The position numbers and the translations under genes are program-made. Source: Oscillospiraceae bacterium (GTDB lineage: Bacteria; Bacillota; Clostridia; Oscillospirales; Ruminococcaceae). Taken from it: 16,268 nucleotides of DNA. The DNA is taken from NCBI GenBank assembly GCA_015067375.1, contig SVMQ01000027.1:1-16268 (forward strand), written 5' to 3'. A model generated the notes under the pieces. It was not told the DNA's origin, did not search any database, and saw nothing but the letters and a program-made list of their open reading frames with translations. Each line of letters begins with the position of its first letter. Position 1 is the stretch's first letter. Shown here one piece after another: positions 1 through 7,916 of the stretch.

Positions 1-481
1 CATCAAGACACACTATGTAAGCGCTGACGTTGACAACGCTACTATGGAGGTGCTCCCTGCTACCGTATTCGGTCACGGTCTTGAAGTTATCTGCCGCCTT
101 GTTGCAACAGGCAGCTTCATCCGCAGATACGGCGAGTACATCAAGGATGGTACCGTTATCGAGAACGGCTACGTTGAGTGCACATTCAAGAACGACGCGA
201 AGGGCGATCCGCTCGTAACAAGCGAGGGTCTTGCAGTACTCGGCGTTATGACTCCCGAGATGTTCGAGAGCATGAAGGAGCAGACACTCAAGATCACAAA
301 GATCGTTGCTGACGATCTCAAGACCATCGGCCTTGACCTGTGGGATATCAAGTTCGAGTTCGGCTACAACAACGGCGAGGTGATCCTCATCGACGAGATC
401 GCTTCGGGCAATATGCGCGTATACAAGGGCGACACCATCGTTGATCCCGTTGAGCTGACAAAGCTTATCCTCAACAGATAA
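1..481 (+). CDS. purC: SAICAR synthetase (PurC), 3' part
   Basis: Phosphoribosylaminoimidazole-succinocarboxamide synthase joins CAIR and aspartate, with ATP, in step seven or eight of cytoplasmic purine synthesis. The reading frame is open from the left edge (first full codon at base 2), so the N-terminal ATP-binding part is missing. What remains is the C-terminal part of about 159 residues. It shows the family signatures [13 protein letters not shown] (family form roughly xEVxxRxxxxGS), FKNDAKGDP, the helix [20 protein letters not shown], then KFEFG and the near-terminal substrate/Mg segment [14 protein letters not shown] (family form DExxxxxxR). It stops with TAA and is followed at once by a strong hairpin terminator, so it is the last gene of its transcript. 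The family assignment is secure; only the upstream context is unknown. Confidence 0.92.
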   Translation, partial: IKTHYVSADVDNATMEVLPATVFGHGLEVICRLVATGSFIRRYGEYIKDGTVIENGYVECTFKNDAKGDPLVTSEGLAVLGVMTPEMFESMKEQTLKITKIVADDLKTIGLDLWDIKFEFGYNNGEVILIDEIASGNMRVYKGDTIVDPVELTKLILNR

Positions 482-535
482 TCACAGCTATAATAAGACC
501 CCATCGCTTAGTACGATAGTCGTATAGAAGTATTA

Positions 536-571
536 AAAGCCACTTTTGATGTTGATGTCAAAAGTGGCTTT
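536..571 (+). terminator. Intrinsic terminator after purC
   Basis: A perfect 14-bp stem (AAAGCCACTTTTGA at 536-549 with its complement at 558-571) encloses an 8-nt loop. The tail (GCGTTGCTT) is only moderately T-rich, but the stem is long. It separates purC from the independently promoted gene that follows. Confidence 0.85.
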
Positions 572-586
572 GCGTTGCTTATGACA

Positions 587-615
587 TTGACTTTTTATAT
601 CAACAATGCTATAAT
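587..615 (+). promoter_or_regulatory. Sigma-70/SigA promoter of the GIY-YIG gene
   Basis: TTGACT at 587-592 and TATAAT at 610-615 are separated by exactly 17 bp, which is nearly the consensus. The start codon is about 54 nt after the expected start site. The promoter sits between the purC terminator and the next gene, so that gene is a separate transcription unit. Confidence 0.85.
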
Positions 616-675
616 TGACTGACAGATAAATTTGAATTTGATGAACTGTATGAAAATTTAATTGGAGGTGCGAAA

Positions 676-1452
676 ATGGCTGATACAAAAGGAGTAATTT
701 ATATACTCACAAATCCTTCTTTCCCCGATTATGTCAAAATCGGGTATGCCGACGATGCAGAGAAACGCTTGGTAGATTTGAACCGAAGTGAGTGTATCCC
801 ATTTGCGTTCAGAATATATGCTACCTATGAAGTTCCAAAGCGTTTAACAGACTTGAGTCTACATAACCTTATCGACAAACTGAACCCTACTCTCAGGGCA
901 ATTGACACTTTCAATGGCAAACCGAGAAAAAAAGAGTTTTACGCAATGTCAAAAGAAGATGCCTATTCTCTTCTTGAAGCGATTGCCGAAATCCATGACC
1001 GTACAGACTGCCTAAAACTCTATCCTATATCAGAGGATGATAAGGTTGCTGAGGATACAGCTGAACTTGTCGAAATTGAAGTAAGTGGCAAAAAGAAAAC
1101 CCAGCCTATTTCTCTTGGCGAATATCTGAACAATAAGAATCAAGATATGGTAGAAATTTATATAAAACTACAGTCTGAGATTTTTGATGCTCTGGATTGC
1201 ATCGAAATGTATGTTTTGCCACAGTACATTGGTTGGAAGGTCAAAGGCATCTACTTCGCTGAAATTCATATACAGCGAAACAGAATAATGATGCTGACGC
1301 TGGAACCGAGTCGAAACTATACTATCGGTAACAAAGTACCCGATAATTTCCTTTGGAGTTTGAATTATCGTTCGTATTTTGACTCTGTGGATGATGTTGA
1401 AGAAGCAAAGTGCATAATCAAGGAGTCCTATAACCAGAGAATAACGCGATAA
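676..1452 (+). CDS. GIY-YIG (T5orf172-like) nuclease-fold protein with DUF5655-like C-terminus
   Basis: 258 residues. The N-terminal third (about residues 5-100) matches the GIY-YIG fold of the T5orf172/MUG113 group. It has GVIYILTN at 6-13 (the GIY strand), YVKIG at 19-23 (the YIG strand), candidate catalytic Arg31 in KRLVDLN, His63 in the helix SLHNLI, and the metal-binding Glu87 in KKEFYAM. A charged linker follows. Residues about 160-255 resemble DUF5655 (ALDCIEMYVLP, then LTLEPSR, then a helix with VDDVEEAKCIIKESY). The start is set by GGAGGTG at 664-670, five bases before ATG. Base composition is visibly more AT-rich than both neighbours, and the gene has its own promoter and terminator. 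This suggests acquired single-gene cargo (inference). The T5orf172 group often accompanies phage or defence genes, but no partner is visible here and the substrate is unknown. Confidence 0.78.
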   Translation: MADTKGVIYILTNPSFPDYVKIGYADDAEKRLVDLNRSECIPFAFRIYATYEVPKRLTDLSLHNLIDKLNPTLRAIDTFNGKPRKKEFYAMSKEDAYSLLEAIAEIHDRTDCLKLYPISEDDKVAEDTAELVEIEVSGKKKTQPISLGEYLNNKNQDMVEIYIKLQSEIFDALDCIEMYVLPQYIGWKVKGIYFAEIHIQRNRIMMLTLEPSRNYTIGNKVPDNFLWSLNYRSYFDSVDDVEEAKCIIKESYNQRITR

Positions 1453-1482
1453 ATTCCAATTTATCGAACTGAATACAAAATA

Positions 1483-1515
1483 AACTCCAGAGAAGACGTT
1501 TTCTTCGCTGGAGTT
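1483..1515. terminator. Bidirectional terminator between convergent genes
   Basis: The arms AACTCCAG (1483-1490) and CTGGAGTT (1508-1515) pair, and GAAGA/TCTTC extends the stem inside after one A/G mismatch. On the minus strand the stem is followed by TTATTTTGT, a good U-run, so it should end the polyamine operon. On the plus strand the tail ACTTCTTTAT is weaker but still fits an end for the GIY-YIG gene. A second small hairpin, ACCGC (1530-1534) with GCGGT (1542-1546), lies between this stem and the nspC stop codon. Confidence 0.82.
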
Positions 1516-1557
1516 ACTTCTTTATGGCTACCGCCCTTTATGCGGTGGGGTCTTTTG

Positions 1558-2724
1558 TTATGTTCCGAGCCTGTAGCGGAAATCCTCATAGCCGAAGCGC
1601 GCAAGCAGCTTAAACGAGCCGTCGGCACAAGCCTGCCATATATCAGGCAGCGGCATTCCGTTGAAAGTATTATTCTTGCAGGTGGAGTATATCGCCATGT
1701 CCTCAAAAAGCAGCCTGTACCCTGTTTTGAGCGCGCTGTCAAAGCTGTAGTCGCCCACGATATCGCCTGCAAGGCAGGTGGGGCCGCCAAGCCTGTAGGT
1801 ATACGGCTTTCCGCCTGCTTCGCCTGACGCGAACAGCGGCGGACGATACGGCATCTCTATTACATCGGGAGTGTGGCACGCCGCCGACATATCAAGTATC
1901 GCGATATCGGTATCGCCGTTTTTCAGCGTGTCAAGCACCTCGGTCAGCAGATAGCCTGCATTCAGCGCTACCGCCTCTCCGGGCTCCAGATACACCTGCA
2001 CGCCGTAGGTATCTCTCATGCGGACTATGCAGCGCTCAAGGCGCGGAATGTCGTAGTCCTCGCGCGTTATGTGATGACCGCCGCCCATGTTCAGCCACTT
2101 CAGCTGATGCAGATATTTTCCGAACTTCTCTTCGACAGCGCCAAGCGTTATCTCAAGCGCGTCGGAGTCCTGCTCGCACAGCGTATGGAAATGCAGACCG
2201 TCCAGCAGCGCGATAAGCTCCTCAGTCATCTGCTCGTTCCATTGTGCTATGGTAGTGCCGAGCCTGCTGCCCTTTGCACAGGGGTCGTATATCTCGTGAC
2301 CCTCCTGTGTGGAGCATTCGGGATTTATGCGCAGACCTATCTGCTTACCCGCCGCCTTTGCCGCTGCACCGAATTTTTTCAGCTGCGACGGCGAATTGAA
2401 CACGATATGACCTGCGTATTTCAGCAGCTCCTCAAAATCCTGCTCGCGGTATGCCGCGCAGAACACGTGGCACTCCTTGTCGGGCATCTTCTCCGCGCCG
2501 AGGCGCGCCTCAAAAAGGCCGCTTGCTTCGGTGCCTGCAAGGTAGGGTGCGATGCTCGGGTAAAGGTCGTAGTTCGAGAACGCTTTCTGTGCAAGCAGTA
2601 TCTTACAGCCTGTCCTGTCCTGAACGGCTTTCAGCAGCCTGCCGTTTTCGATGAGCTTCGCTTCATCTATGACGTAGCACGGGGTCGGCAGGTCAGCGGC
2701 GAGTATCCTTTCCTGTATCGTCAT
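1558..2724 (-). CDS. nspC: Carboxynorspermidine/carboxyspermidine decarboxylase NspC
   Basis: PLP-dependent fold-III decarboxylase (alanine racemase-like barrel plus C-terminal beta domain) of 388 residues, the family's normal size. It removes CO2 from carboxyspermidine (or carboxynorspermidine) to give the triamine. Seen in the sequence: PLP-binding Lys47 in LLAQKAFS, HFHTLCEQ at about 178-185, the phosphate-binding glycine loop MGGGHH (213-218), EPGE (247-250), and the catalytic C-terminal segment GGPTCLAGD with Cys317 and Asp321. It starts two bases after the stop of the dehydrogenase gene, with its ribosome binding site inside that gene's end, so the two are translationally linked. It is the last gene of the operon. 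The homologue choice over diaminopimelate or ornithine decarboxylase rests on the short length, the GGPTCLAGD motif and the adjacent partner dehydrogenase. Confidence 0.93.
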   Translation of the reverse strand: MTIQERILAADLPTPCYVIDEAKLIENGRLLKAVQDRTGCKILLAQKAFSNYDLYPSIAPYLAGTEASGLFEARLGAEKMPDKECHVFCAAYREQDFEELLKYAGHIVFNSPSQLKKFGAAAKAAGKQIGLRINPECSTQEGHEIYDPCAKGSRLGTTIAQWNEQMTEELIALLDGLHFHTLCEQDSDALEITLGAVEEKFGKYLHQLKWLNMGGGHHITREDYDIPRLERCIVRMRDTYGVQVYLEPGEAVALNAGYLLTEVLDTLKNGDTDIAILDMSAACHTPDVIEMPYRPPLFASGEAGGKPYTYRLGGPTCLAGDIVGDYSFDSALKTGYRLLFEDMAIYSTCKNNTFNGMPLPDIWQACADGSFKLLARFGYEDFRYRLGT

Positions 2725-2726
2725 GC

Positions 2727-3986
2727 TCAGTCTACCAGCACGGGGTCGTGGCTCTCGCGGTGCGGCAGACCGTACTTGTCAAGCGCCTCGATATAGGGAT
2801 CGGGATCAAACTCCTCCACGGTGTACACGCCAGCCTTGTTCCACTTGCCTGTCAGCAGCATCAGCGCGCCGCACATTGCAGGAACACCTGTGGTGTAGGA
2901 GATAGCCTGACTCTCTACTTCCTTGTAGCACTCCTGATGGTCGCATACGTTGTAGATGTAGTAGGTCTTTTCCTTGCCGTCCTTGACGCCTGTGAAGATG
3001 CAGCCGATGTTGGTCTTGCCCTTTGTTCTGGGGCCAAGGGATGCGGGGTCAGGAAGGAGCGCTTTCAGGAACTGGATAGGCACTATCTCCCTGCCCTCGT
3101 ACATGATGGGCGTAGTGGAGAGCATACCGACATTCTCAAGGCAGTTCATGTGGGTAAGATAGCTCTGTCCGAAGGTCATGAAGAAGCGGATGCGCTTTAC
3201 ATCGGGGATGTTCTTGGCAAGGGACTCTATCTCCTCGTGGTGCAGCAGGTACATATCCTTCATGCCGACTTCCTCGAAGTCGTACTCACGCTTGATGCTC
3301 ATTGCAGGAATCTCCACCCACTTGCCATTCTCCCAGTAGCTGCCCGGGGCGGATACCTCGCGCAGGTTTATCTCGGGATTGAAGTTTGTCGCAAAGGGAT
3401 AGCCGTGGTCGCCGCCGTTGCAGTCGAGGATGTCGATGGTGTCGATACGGTCGAACTCGTGCTTGAGCGCATAAGCACAGTAAGCCTGAGTTACGCCGGG
3501 GTCAAAGCCTGAGCCAAGCAGCGCGGTAAGTCCTGCATCCTCGAACTTCTTCTTGTATGCCCACTGCCATGTGTAGTCAAAGTATGCGGAGAAGCCCTCC
3601 TCCTTGCAGCGCTTGTCGTAAACAGCGCGCCACTCTGGGTCGTCGATATTCTCAGGCTCGTAGTTTGCGGTGTCCATGTAGTTTACGCCGCAGATAAGGC
3701 AGGCGTCCATGATGGTGAGATCCTGATAGGGCAGCGCGATGTTCATTACAAGCTCGGGCTTATAGGAATTTATCAGCGCAACAAGCTCGTCAACGTTGTC
3801 AGCGTCCACCTTTGCTGTGGTGATAACTGTGGAGGTCGTTGGGCGAAGCTTTTCTGCAAGTGCCTCGCACTTTGATACTGTACGGCTTGCGATACAAATC
3901 TCGGTGAACACCTCGCTCACCTGACAGCACTTTCTGATAGCTACATTGGCTACGCCGCCGCAGCCGATAATTAATACTCTTGCCAT
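2727..3986 (-). CDS. Carboxynorspermidine/carboxyspermidine synthase (saccharopine dehydrogenase family)
   Basis: 419-residue saccharopine dehydrogenase-type enzyme (Lys1-like). In this pathway it condenses aspartate beta-semialdehyde with putrescine (or diaminopropane) and reduces the imine with NADPH to the carboxylated triamine, which NspC then decarboxylates. Visible features are the N-terminal Rossmann loop VLIIGCGGVAN (4-14), a SRT segment at 34-36 where the cofactor phosphate would sit, ALPYQDL (84-90), NYMDTANYE (102-110) and LLGSGFDPGVT (156-166), all typical of the group. The start is supported by AAGGAG upstream of ATG. It lies between a small zinc-ribbon gene and nspC in one operon. 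An alternative substrate is agmatine, as in the carboxyaminopropylagmatine route known from other bacteria; the sequence alone cannot separate these. Confidence 0.9.
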   Translation of the reverse strand: MARVLIIGCGGVANVAIRKCCQVSEVFTEICIASRTVSKCEALAEKLRPTTSTVITTAKVDADNVDELVALINSYKPELVMNIALPYQDLTIMDACLICGVNYMDTANYEPENIDDPEWRAVYDKRCKEEGFSAYFDYTWQWAYKKKFEDAGLTALLGSGFDPGVTQAYCAYALKHEFDRIDTIDILDCNGGDHGYPFATNFNPEINLREVSAPGSYWENGKWVEIPAMSIKREYDFEEVGMKDMYLLHHEEIESLAKNIPDVKRIRFFMTFGQSYLTHMNCLENVGMLSTTPIMYEGREIVPIQFLKALLPDPASLGPRTKGKTNIGCIFTGVKDGKEKTYYIYNVCDHQECYKEVESQAISYTTGVPAMCGALMLLTGKWNKAGVYTVEEFDPDPYIEALDKYGLPHRESHDPVLVD

Positions 3987-4003
3987 ATTATCAATTCTCC
4001 TTA

Positions 4004-4231
4004 TTATTTAGTCACATCTGTGTCAATGATCATCTTTTTGCATTTTCTGCAAAAATAAGTCTTAATGGCGAATGCGCCCCAAGTGTACTTTGCTGCGGTC
4101 ACTAAACCGATACCGCCGATACCCTCGAAAATTCCCATTGGCTTGTCGCCCTCTTTCCATCTTATGCGTGTCCTGCCATCACCCGACATAGTGCCTTTTA
4201 GCATTTCCTTATCGCAAAACGGACAAATCAT
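4004..4231 (-). CDS. Small zinc-ribbon protein, DUF6487-like
   Basis: 75 residues. It opens with MICPFCDKEMLKG and ends with a second knuckle, YFCRKCKKMI, giving a four-cysteine CxxC...CxxC zinc ribbon. Between the knuckles lie a Trp-Lys-Glu strand (IRWKEGDK) and a short Gly/Ala-rich segment (about 33-53) that could be a loop or a weakly hydrophobic insertion. This layout matches the DUF6487 group of small PF-motif zinc-ribbon proteins; their function is unknown. Its ATG lies immediately after the stop codon of the preceding small gene, so it is translated from the polyamine operon message. No polyamine role is established; co-transcription is the only link. Confidence 0.7.
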   Translation of the reverse strand: MICPFCDKEMLKGTMSGDGRTRIRWKEGDKPMGIFEGIGGIGLVTAAKYTWGAFAIKTYFCRKCKKMIIDTDVTK

Positions 4232-4411
4232 TTATTTCTCCTTCTCTATATCGTCCTCACGACAGAACGTGATGATATATTTCGAGGTATTGGACGGCTC
4301 GTGGGTCATACAAACGACCTCCCAGCCCTCCTTCGCCATATCGTTCATCACCTTTTCAAGCGATGCCAGCTTGTAGTCATAATAGACCTTTATTACCTTG
4401 TATTGTTTCAT
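4232..4411 (-). CDS. Small DUF4177-like protein
   Basis: 59 residues from the ATG at 4411. A GTG six bases upstream (4417) is also in frame, but it would touch the GGTGA ribosome binding site. The ATG has a normal six-base spacing and gives the typical MKQYKVIKVYY start, so I chose it. The sequence has a first strand (YKVIKVYYD), a helix (LASLEKVMNDMAKEGWEVV) with the DUF4177-type 'EGWEVV' signature, and a last strand (KYIITFCRED). These proteins form small beta-alpha-beta units of unknown role. It starts two bases after the TfoX-like stop and abuts the DUF6487-like gene. The assignment is by motif only. Confidence 0.65.
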   Translation of the reverse strand: MKQYKVIKVYYDYKLASLEKVMNDMAKEGWEVVCMTHEPSNTSKYIITFCREDDIEKEK

Positions 4412-4413
4412 GG

Positions 4414-4743
4414 TCACTCACCTTTTTTCTGTTTTTTGGGTCTGGGCAAGGGCAGCTCATCGTATATCCTCTCAAACAGCGTTGACATGAACTCCCTGTT
4501 TTCAAGCTCCTCAACGAGCAGCATCTCCTTTGCGCCCTCATAAGGAAGCTCGCGCGGCGCATTCGGCATAAGCTCCAGTGCGGACTTCACAGGCTTTACA
4601 AGAAACCTGTTATCGCAGACATAAGCCAGCAGCTTGCCGCGATGGTATATCATATACTCGCCCATCATCTGACGCGAGGTTATGTCCTCGATGTGCGAAA
4701 GCTGCTCCAATACAAATTCAAGATACTCCTTTGATGTACCCAT
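4414..4743 (-). CDS. TfoX N-terminal domain protein
   Basis: 109 residues, a single TfoX_N domain. It shows the N-terminal helix EYLEFVLEQLSHIEDIT, the family core SRQMMGEYMIYHRGKLLAYVCDNRFLV split over residues about 23-49, then KPVKSALELM and a C-terminal helix ending in a basic tail (PRPKKQKKGE). TfoX N-domains occur alone in many Bacillota; the competence role known from Haemophilus TfoX/Sxy should not be carried over. The gene begins three bases after the speB stop, with its Shine-Dalgarno (AGAGGTAA) spanning that stop. It is therefore embedded in the polyamine operon. Whether it senses or regulates anything there is unknown. Confidence 0.85.
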   Translation of the reverse strand: MGTSKEYLEFVLEQLSHIEDITSRQMMGEYMIYHRGKLLAYVCDNRFLVKPVKSALELMPNAPRELPYEGAKEMLLVEELENREFMSTLFERIYDELPLPRPKKQKKGE

Positions 4744-4746
4744 GAC

Positions 4747-5604
4747 TTACCTCTTGTTTTTCAGTATCGCAAGTATCAGCTCTCTGAGGGTCTTGCACGC
4801 TATCGCGGTGCTTGCTCCGCTGGTGTCCAGCATGGGCGCAAGCTCGTTGATATCCGCGCCCACTATGTTGCCGCTGCAGACCGTCTGTATCGCTTCAAGC
4901 ATCTGCGGAAAGCTGATGCCGCCTGCCTCGGGAGTGCCTGTGCCGCAGAAATATGCGGGGTCAAGGCAATCGAGGTCGATGGTGAAATATATCGGCTTGT
5001 CGCCTATTTCAGCGATAGTTTCAGCCAGTCCGTCCAGCGTGAATTTATGCATATCTGTGTGCTTCTCGGCAAAGCGGAATTCCTCGCGCTCGCCGCTTCT
5101 GATACAGAATTGATGTATCCTGCCGTCGCCTATGATATCGTGGCAGCGGCGGATGACACAGGCATGGCTCAGCTTCGCTCCGAGATAGTCATCACGCAGG
5201 TCGCAGTGCGCGTCGAAGTGGATGATATGCACATCGGGATGCTTTTTCTGCACCTCGCGGAATATGCCAAGCGTTACAAGATGCTCGCCGCCTATCAGCA
5301 GCGGCAGCTTTCCGTCGGAAAGTATCTCAGCCGTGCGTGCGCTTATATCAGCAAGTGCGCTCTCCGCCGAGCCGAAGCAAAGCTCGATATCGCCGCTGTC
5401 GAACACCTTGTAGTCCGTCAGGTCATCATCCTGATAGGGGCTGTAGGTTTCGATGCCGAAGCTCTCGTGACGTATCGCGGATGGCCCGAATCTGGCCCCA
5501 GGGCGGAAGCTCGTAGTTGAGTCAAAAGGCGCTCCGAAAAGGACGAGCTCCGCCTCATCATAGCTGCTGTCACAGCCGATAAAGGTCTCGATATTCTGTG
5601 TCAT
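4747..5604 (-). CDS. speB: Agmatinase SpeB (ureohydrolase family)
   Basis: Cytoplasmic binuclear-manganese hydrolase of 285 residues that splits agmatine into putrescine and urea. All metal ligands are present: His108 in GGEH, Asp131, His133 and Asp135 in DAHCD, and Asp210 and Asp212 in TIDLDCLDP. Other family signatures are RPGARFGPSAIR (34-45), SHACVIRR (146-153) and GTGTPEAGG (221-229). Its ATG overlaps the speE stop (ATGA). Position directly after speA and speE supports agmatine as substrate over arginine, proclavaminate or formiminoglutamate. If the downstream dehydrogenase/decarboxylase pair acts on agmatine, this enzyme might instead hydrolyse aminopropylagmatine; that is an alternative, not the default reading. 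Confidence 0.93.
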   Translation of the reverse strand: MTQNIETFIGCDSSYDEAELVLFGAPFDSTTSFRPGARFGPSAIRHESFGIETYSPYQDDDLTDYKVFDSGDIELCFGSAESALADISARTAEILSDGKLPLLIGGEHLVTLGIFREVQKKHPDVHIIHFDAHCDLRDDYLGAKLSHACVIRRCHDIIGDGRIHQFCIRSGEREEFRFAEKHTDMHKFTLDGLAETIAEIGDKPIYFTIDLDCLDPAYFCGTGTPEAGGISFPQMLEAIQTVCSGNIVGADINELAPMLDTSGASTAIACKTLRELILAILKNKR

Positions 5605-6455
5605 CCCTCTACCTCCTTCAGCATCTCCTCAAGGAATGCAGGCAGGTAGAATGCGCCTGAGTGCAGCTGCGTGGTGTAGTATTTCGTGCGGAGATTGTGC
5701 TTCTTCCATGCGTCAGCGTCAAGGTCGTTTATCGGATGGTACTTCTTGCTTGCAAAGCCAAACAGCCAATAGCCTGCCGCGTAGGTCGGGATGTGCGCCT
5801 GATACACCTTGCTTATCGGGAAGGTCTGCACGATGCGCTTGTGGCTGCGCTGCATAGCCTCTGCATCCTGCTTGTAGAACGGGCTTCCCTGCTGATTTAC
5901 CATGATGCCGTCCTCGCGCAGCGCGTTGAAGCAGTTTCCGTAGAACTCCAGTGTGAACAGACCCTCTGACGGGCCGAACGGGTCGGTGCTGTCAACGATG
6001 ATGAGGTCGTACTTATTCTCGCATCTTCTGATGAATTTCAGCGCATTCTCGAAGTAGATATGTACGCGGCAGTCATCCATTCGGCAGGCGTTGCCCGGCA
6101 GGTACGCGCGGCACGCCTCAACTACCTGAGGATCCATTTCTACAAGGTCGATATGCTCTACCCTGTCATAGCGTGTAAGCTCGCGCACTACGCCGCCGTC
6201 GCCCGCGCCGATGACAAGTATATCCTTGATGCCCTGATGCACCGCCATCGGCACATGGGTTATCATCTCGTCGTAGATGAACTCGTCGCGCTCGGTCAGC
6301 ATTACGTTGCCGTCAAGCGTCAGCACTCTGCCGAACTCGGGAGTCTCAAAAATATCAATGCGCTGATAGTCGCTCTGATGCGAATACAGGTGGCGATCAA
6401 CGCGTATGCTGTGCTTCACGTCGGGGGTGTGAAGCTCACTGAACCACATTTCCAT
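5601..6455 (-). CDS. speE: Spermidine synthase SpeE (aminopropyltransferase)
   Basis: 284 residues, the usual size. It moves the aminopropyl group from decarboxylated S-adenosylmethionine to putrescine. Domain order is a small N-terminal beta domain (about 1-60), then a Rossmann methyltransferase-like core. Motifs are DGNVMLTERDEFIYDEM (48-64), HVPM (67-70), VIGAGDGGVVREL (81-93), the acidic strand DLVEMDP (103-109) and the catalytic VDSTDPFGP (154-162, with Asp155 and Asp158). The position usually written YHE is YDE here, a tolerated site (human enzyme has YQE). Its Shine-Dalgarno AGGAGG lies across the end of speA, 12 bases upstream. No speD, needed for the aminopropyl donor, is in the window. 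Confidence 0.94.
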   Translation of the reverse strand: MEMWFSELHTPDVKHSIRVDRHLYSHQSDYQRIDIFETPEFGRVLTLDGNVMLTERDEFIYDEMITHVPMAVHQGIKDILVIGAGDGGVVRELTRYDRVEHIDLVEMDPQVVEACRAYLPGNACRMDDCRVHIYFENALKFIRRCENKYDLIIVDSTDPFGPSEGLFTLEFYGNCFNALREDGIMVNQQGSPFYKQDAEAMQRSHKRIVQTFPISKVYQAHIPTYAAGYWLFGFASKKYHPINDLDADAWKKHNLRTKYYTTQLHSGAFYLPAFLEEMLKEVEG

Positions 6456-6467
6456 TCCGCTTCCTCC

Positions 6468-7916
6468 TTATGCAAGAACGTTGAGATAGCGTATCTCCTC
6501 GTCCTCGGGGCCTGTCATGGAGCAGCCCTTTGAACGTGCGTATTCTATGTAATCTATTATCTGTGCCGTTATGCGCTCGCCCGGGGCAAGTATTGGTATT
6601 CCCGGGGGATAGCACATCACGAACTCGCTGCACACAAGACCGATGCTCTCGCGCAGCGGCAGGCTCTTTTTCTCGGCGTAGAACGCCTCCTGAGGGCTTG
6701 TTACCACCTCGGGGTCGAAGTACTCCTGACTGAGCAGACCTGTGCCGTCCGTGGAATAGCGGCGGCGTATCTCGGCAAGCGCCGACACAAGGCGCTCAAG
6801 CTCCTGTGAGCGGTCACCCATCGACAGGTAAGCAAGGATATTGCCGATATCACCGAATTCTATCTGGATATCATACTCGTCGCGCAGGATGTCGTATACC
6901 TCGATGCCTGCAAGACCTATGTCAAGCGTATGCACCGACAGCTTTGTGGTGTCGAAATCAAACACGGAGTTGCCGTTGATAAGCTCCTTGCCGAATGCGT
7001 AATAGCCGCCTATCGCGTTTATCTCGTCCCTCGCGTAGTCAGCCATATCCACCACCTGACGGAATACCTTTCTGCCTCTCAGGGCGAGGTTACGGCGGCT
7101 GATATCAAGGCTTGACATCAGCAGGTAGCTTGCGGATGTGGTCTGCGTGAGGTTTATTATCTGTCGCACATAGCCTGCATGGACGTTGGGGCCTGTCAGA
7201 AGCAGACTGGACTGCGTAAGGCTTCCGCCGCTCTTGTGCATCGACACAGCCGCCATATCCGCGCCTGCCGCCATAGCCGAAACGGGAAGTCCGCTGCCGA
7301 AATACAGGTGCGTACCGTGCGCCTCGTCAGCAAGGCACAGCATCCCCGCGTCATGCGCCATCTTCACGATAGCGCGAAGGTCGCTGCACACGCCGTAATA
7401 GGTGGGATTGTTGACCAGCACTGCAACGGCATTCGGATGCTCGCGGATAGCCTTTGCGACCTGCTCACGCTGCATTCCGAGGGATATTCCGAGGCGCTGG
7501 TCTACCTCGGGGTTGACATAGACAGGCACCGCGCCGCAAAGTACCAGCGCGTTGATAACGCTGCGGTGTACGTTACGCGGCAGGATTATCTCGTCGCCGC
7601 GCTTGCAGGCAGACAGAACCATGCTCTGCACCGAGCTTGTAGTGCCGCCGACCATAAGGAATGCGTGCGCCGCGCCGAATGCGTCAGCAGCAAGCTCCTC
7701 CGCCTCCTGTATCACCGAGATGGGGTGGCAAAGGTTGTCAAGCGGCTTCATGCTGTTTACGTCCACGCCCACGCACTGCTGTCCGAGGAACGCGGTAAGC
7801 TCGGGATTGCCGCGTCCGCGCTTGTGACCCGGCACGTCGAACGGCACGACGCGCATCTGTCTGAACTGCTCCAGCGCCTCGTGGATGGGCGCTCTGTTCT
7901 GATCCAATCTTTCCAT
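6468..7916 (-). CDS. speA: Biosynthetic arginine decarboxylase SpeA, Orn/Lys/Arg decarboxylase class I
   Basis: 482-residue PLP enzyme of the Bacillus SpeA type, producing agmatine from arginine in the cytoplasm. The PLP lysine is Lys228 in SMHKSGGSLTQSS. Asp197 in ADEAHG (196-201) binds the pyridine nitrogen. GGTTSSVQ (90-97) binds phosphate, PGHKRGRG is at 29-36, and the C-terminal domain carries CYPPGIPILAPGE (435-447). The chosen ATG at 7916 has CAGGAG six bases upstream. An in-frame start 13 codons earlier would lie inside the terminator hairpin, so it is rejected. It heads an eight-gene operon and is preceded by an attenuator (see 7929-7968). Lysine or ornithine could be alternative substrates; the following agmatinase argues for arginine. 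Confidence 0.93.
   Translation of the reverse strand: MERLDQNRAPIHEALEQFRQMRVVPFDVPGHKRGRGNPELTAFLGQQCVGVDVNSMKPLDNLCHPISVIQEAEELAADAFGAAHAFLMVGGTTSSVQSMVLSACKRGDEIILPRNVHRSVINALVLCGAVPVYVNPEVDQRLGISLGMQREQVAKAIREHPNAVAVLVNNPTYYGVCSDLRAIVKMAHDAGMLCLADEAHGTHLYFGSGLPVSAMAAGADMAAVSMHKSGGSLTQSSLLLTGPNVHAGYVRQIINLTQTTSASYLLMSSLDISRRNLALRGRKVFRQVVDMADYARDEINAIGGYYAFGKELINGNSVFDFDTTKLSVHTLDIGLAGIEVYDILRDEYDIQIEFGDIGNILAYLSMGDRSQELERLVSALAEIRRRYSTDGTGLLSQEYFDPEVVTSPQEAFYAEKKSLPLRESIGLVCSEFVMCYPPGIPILAPGERITAQIIDYIEYARSKGCSMTGPEDEEIRYLNVLA

Noticed and set aside
4414..4743. Naming the TfoX_N gene a competence regulator
   Set aside because: Only the N-terminal domain is present, the context is a polyamine operon, and no competence genes are nearby.
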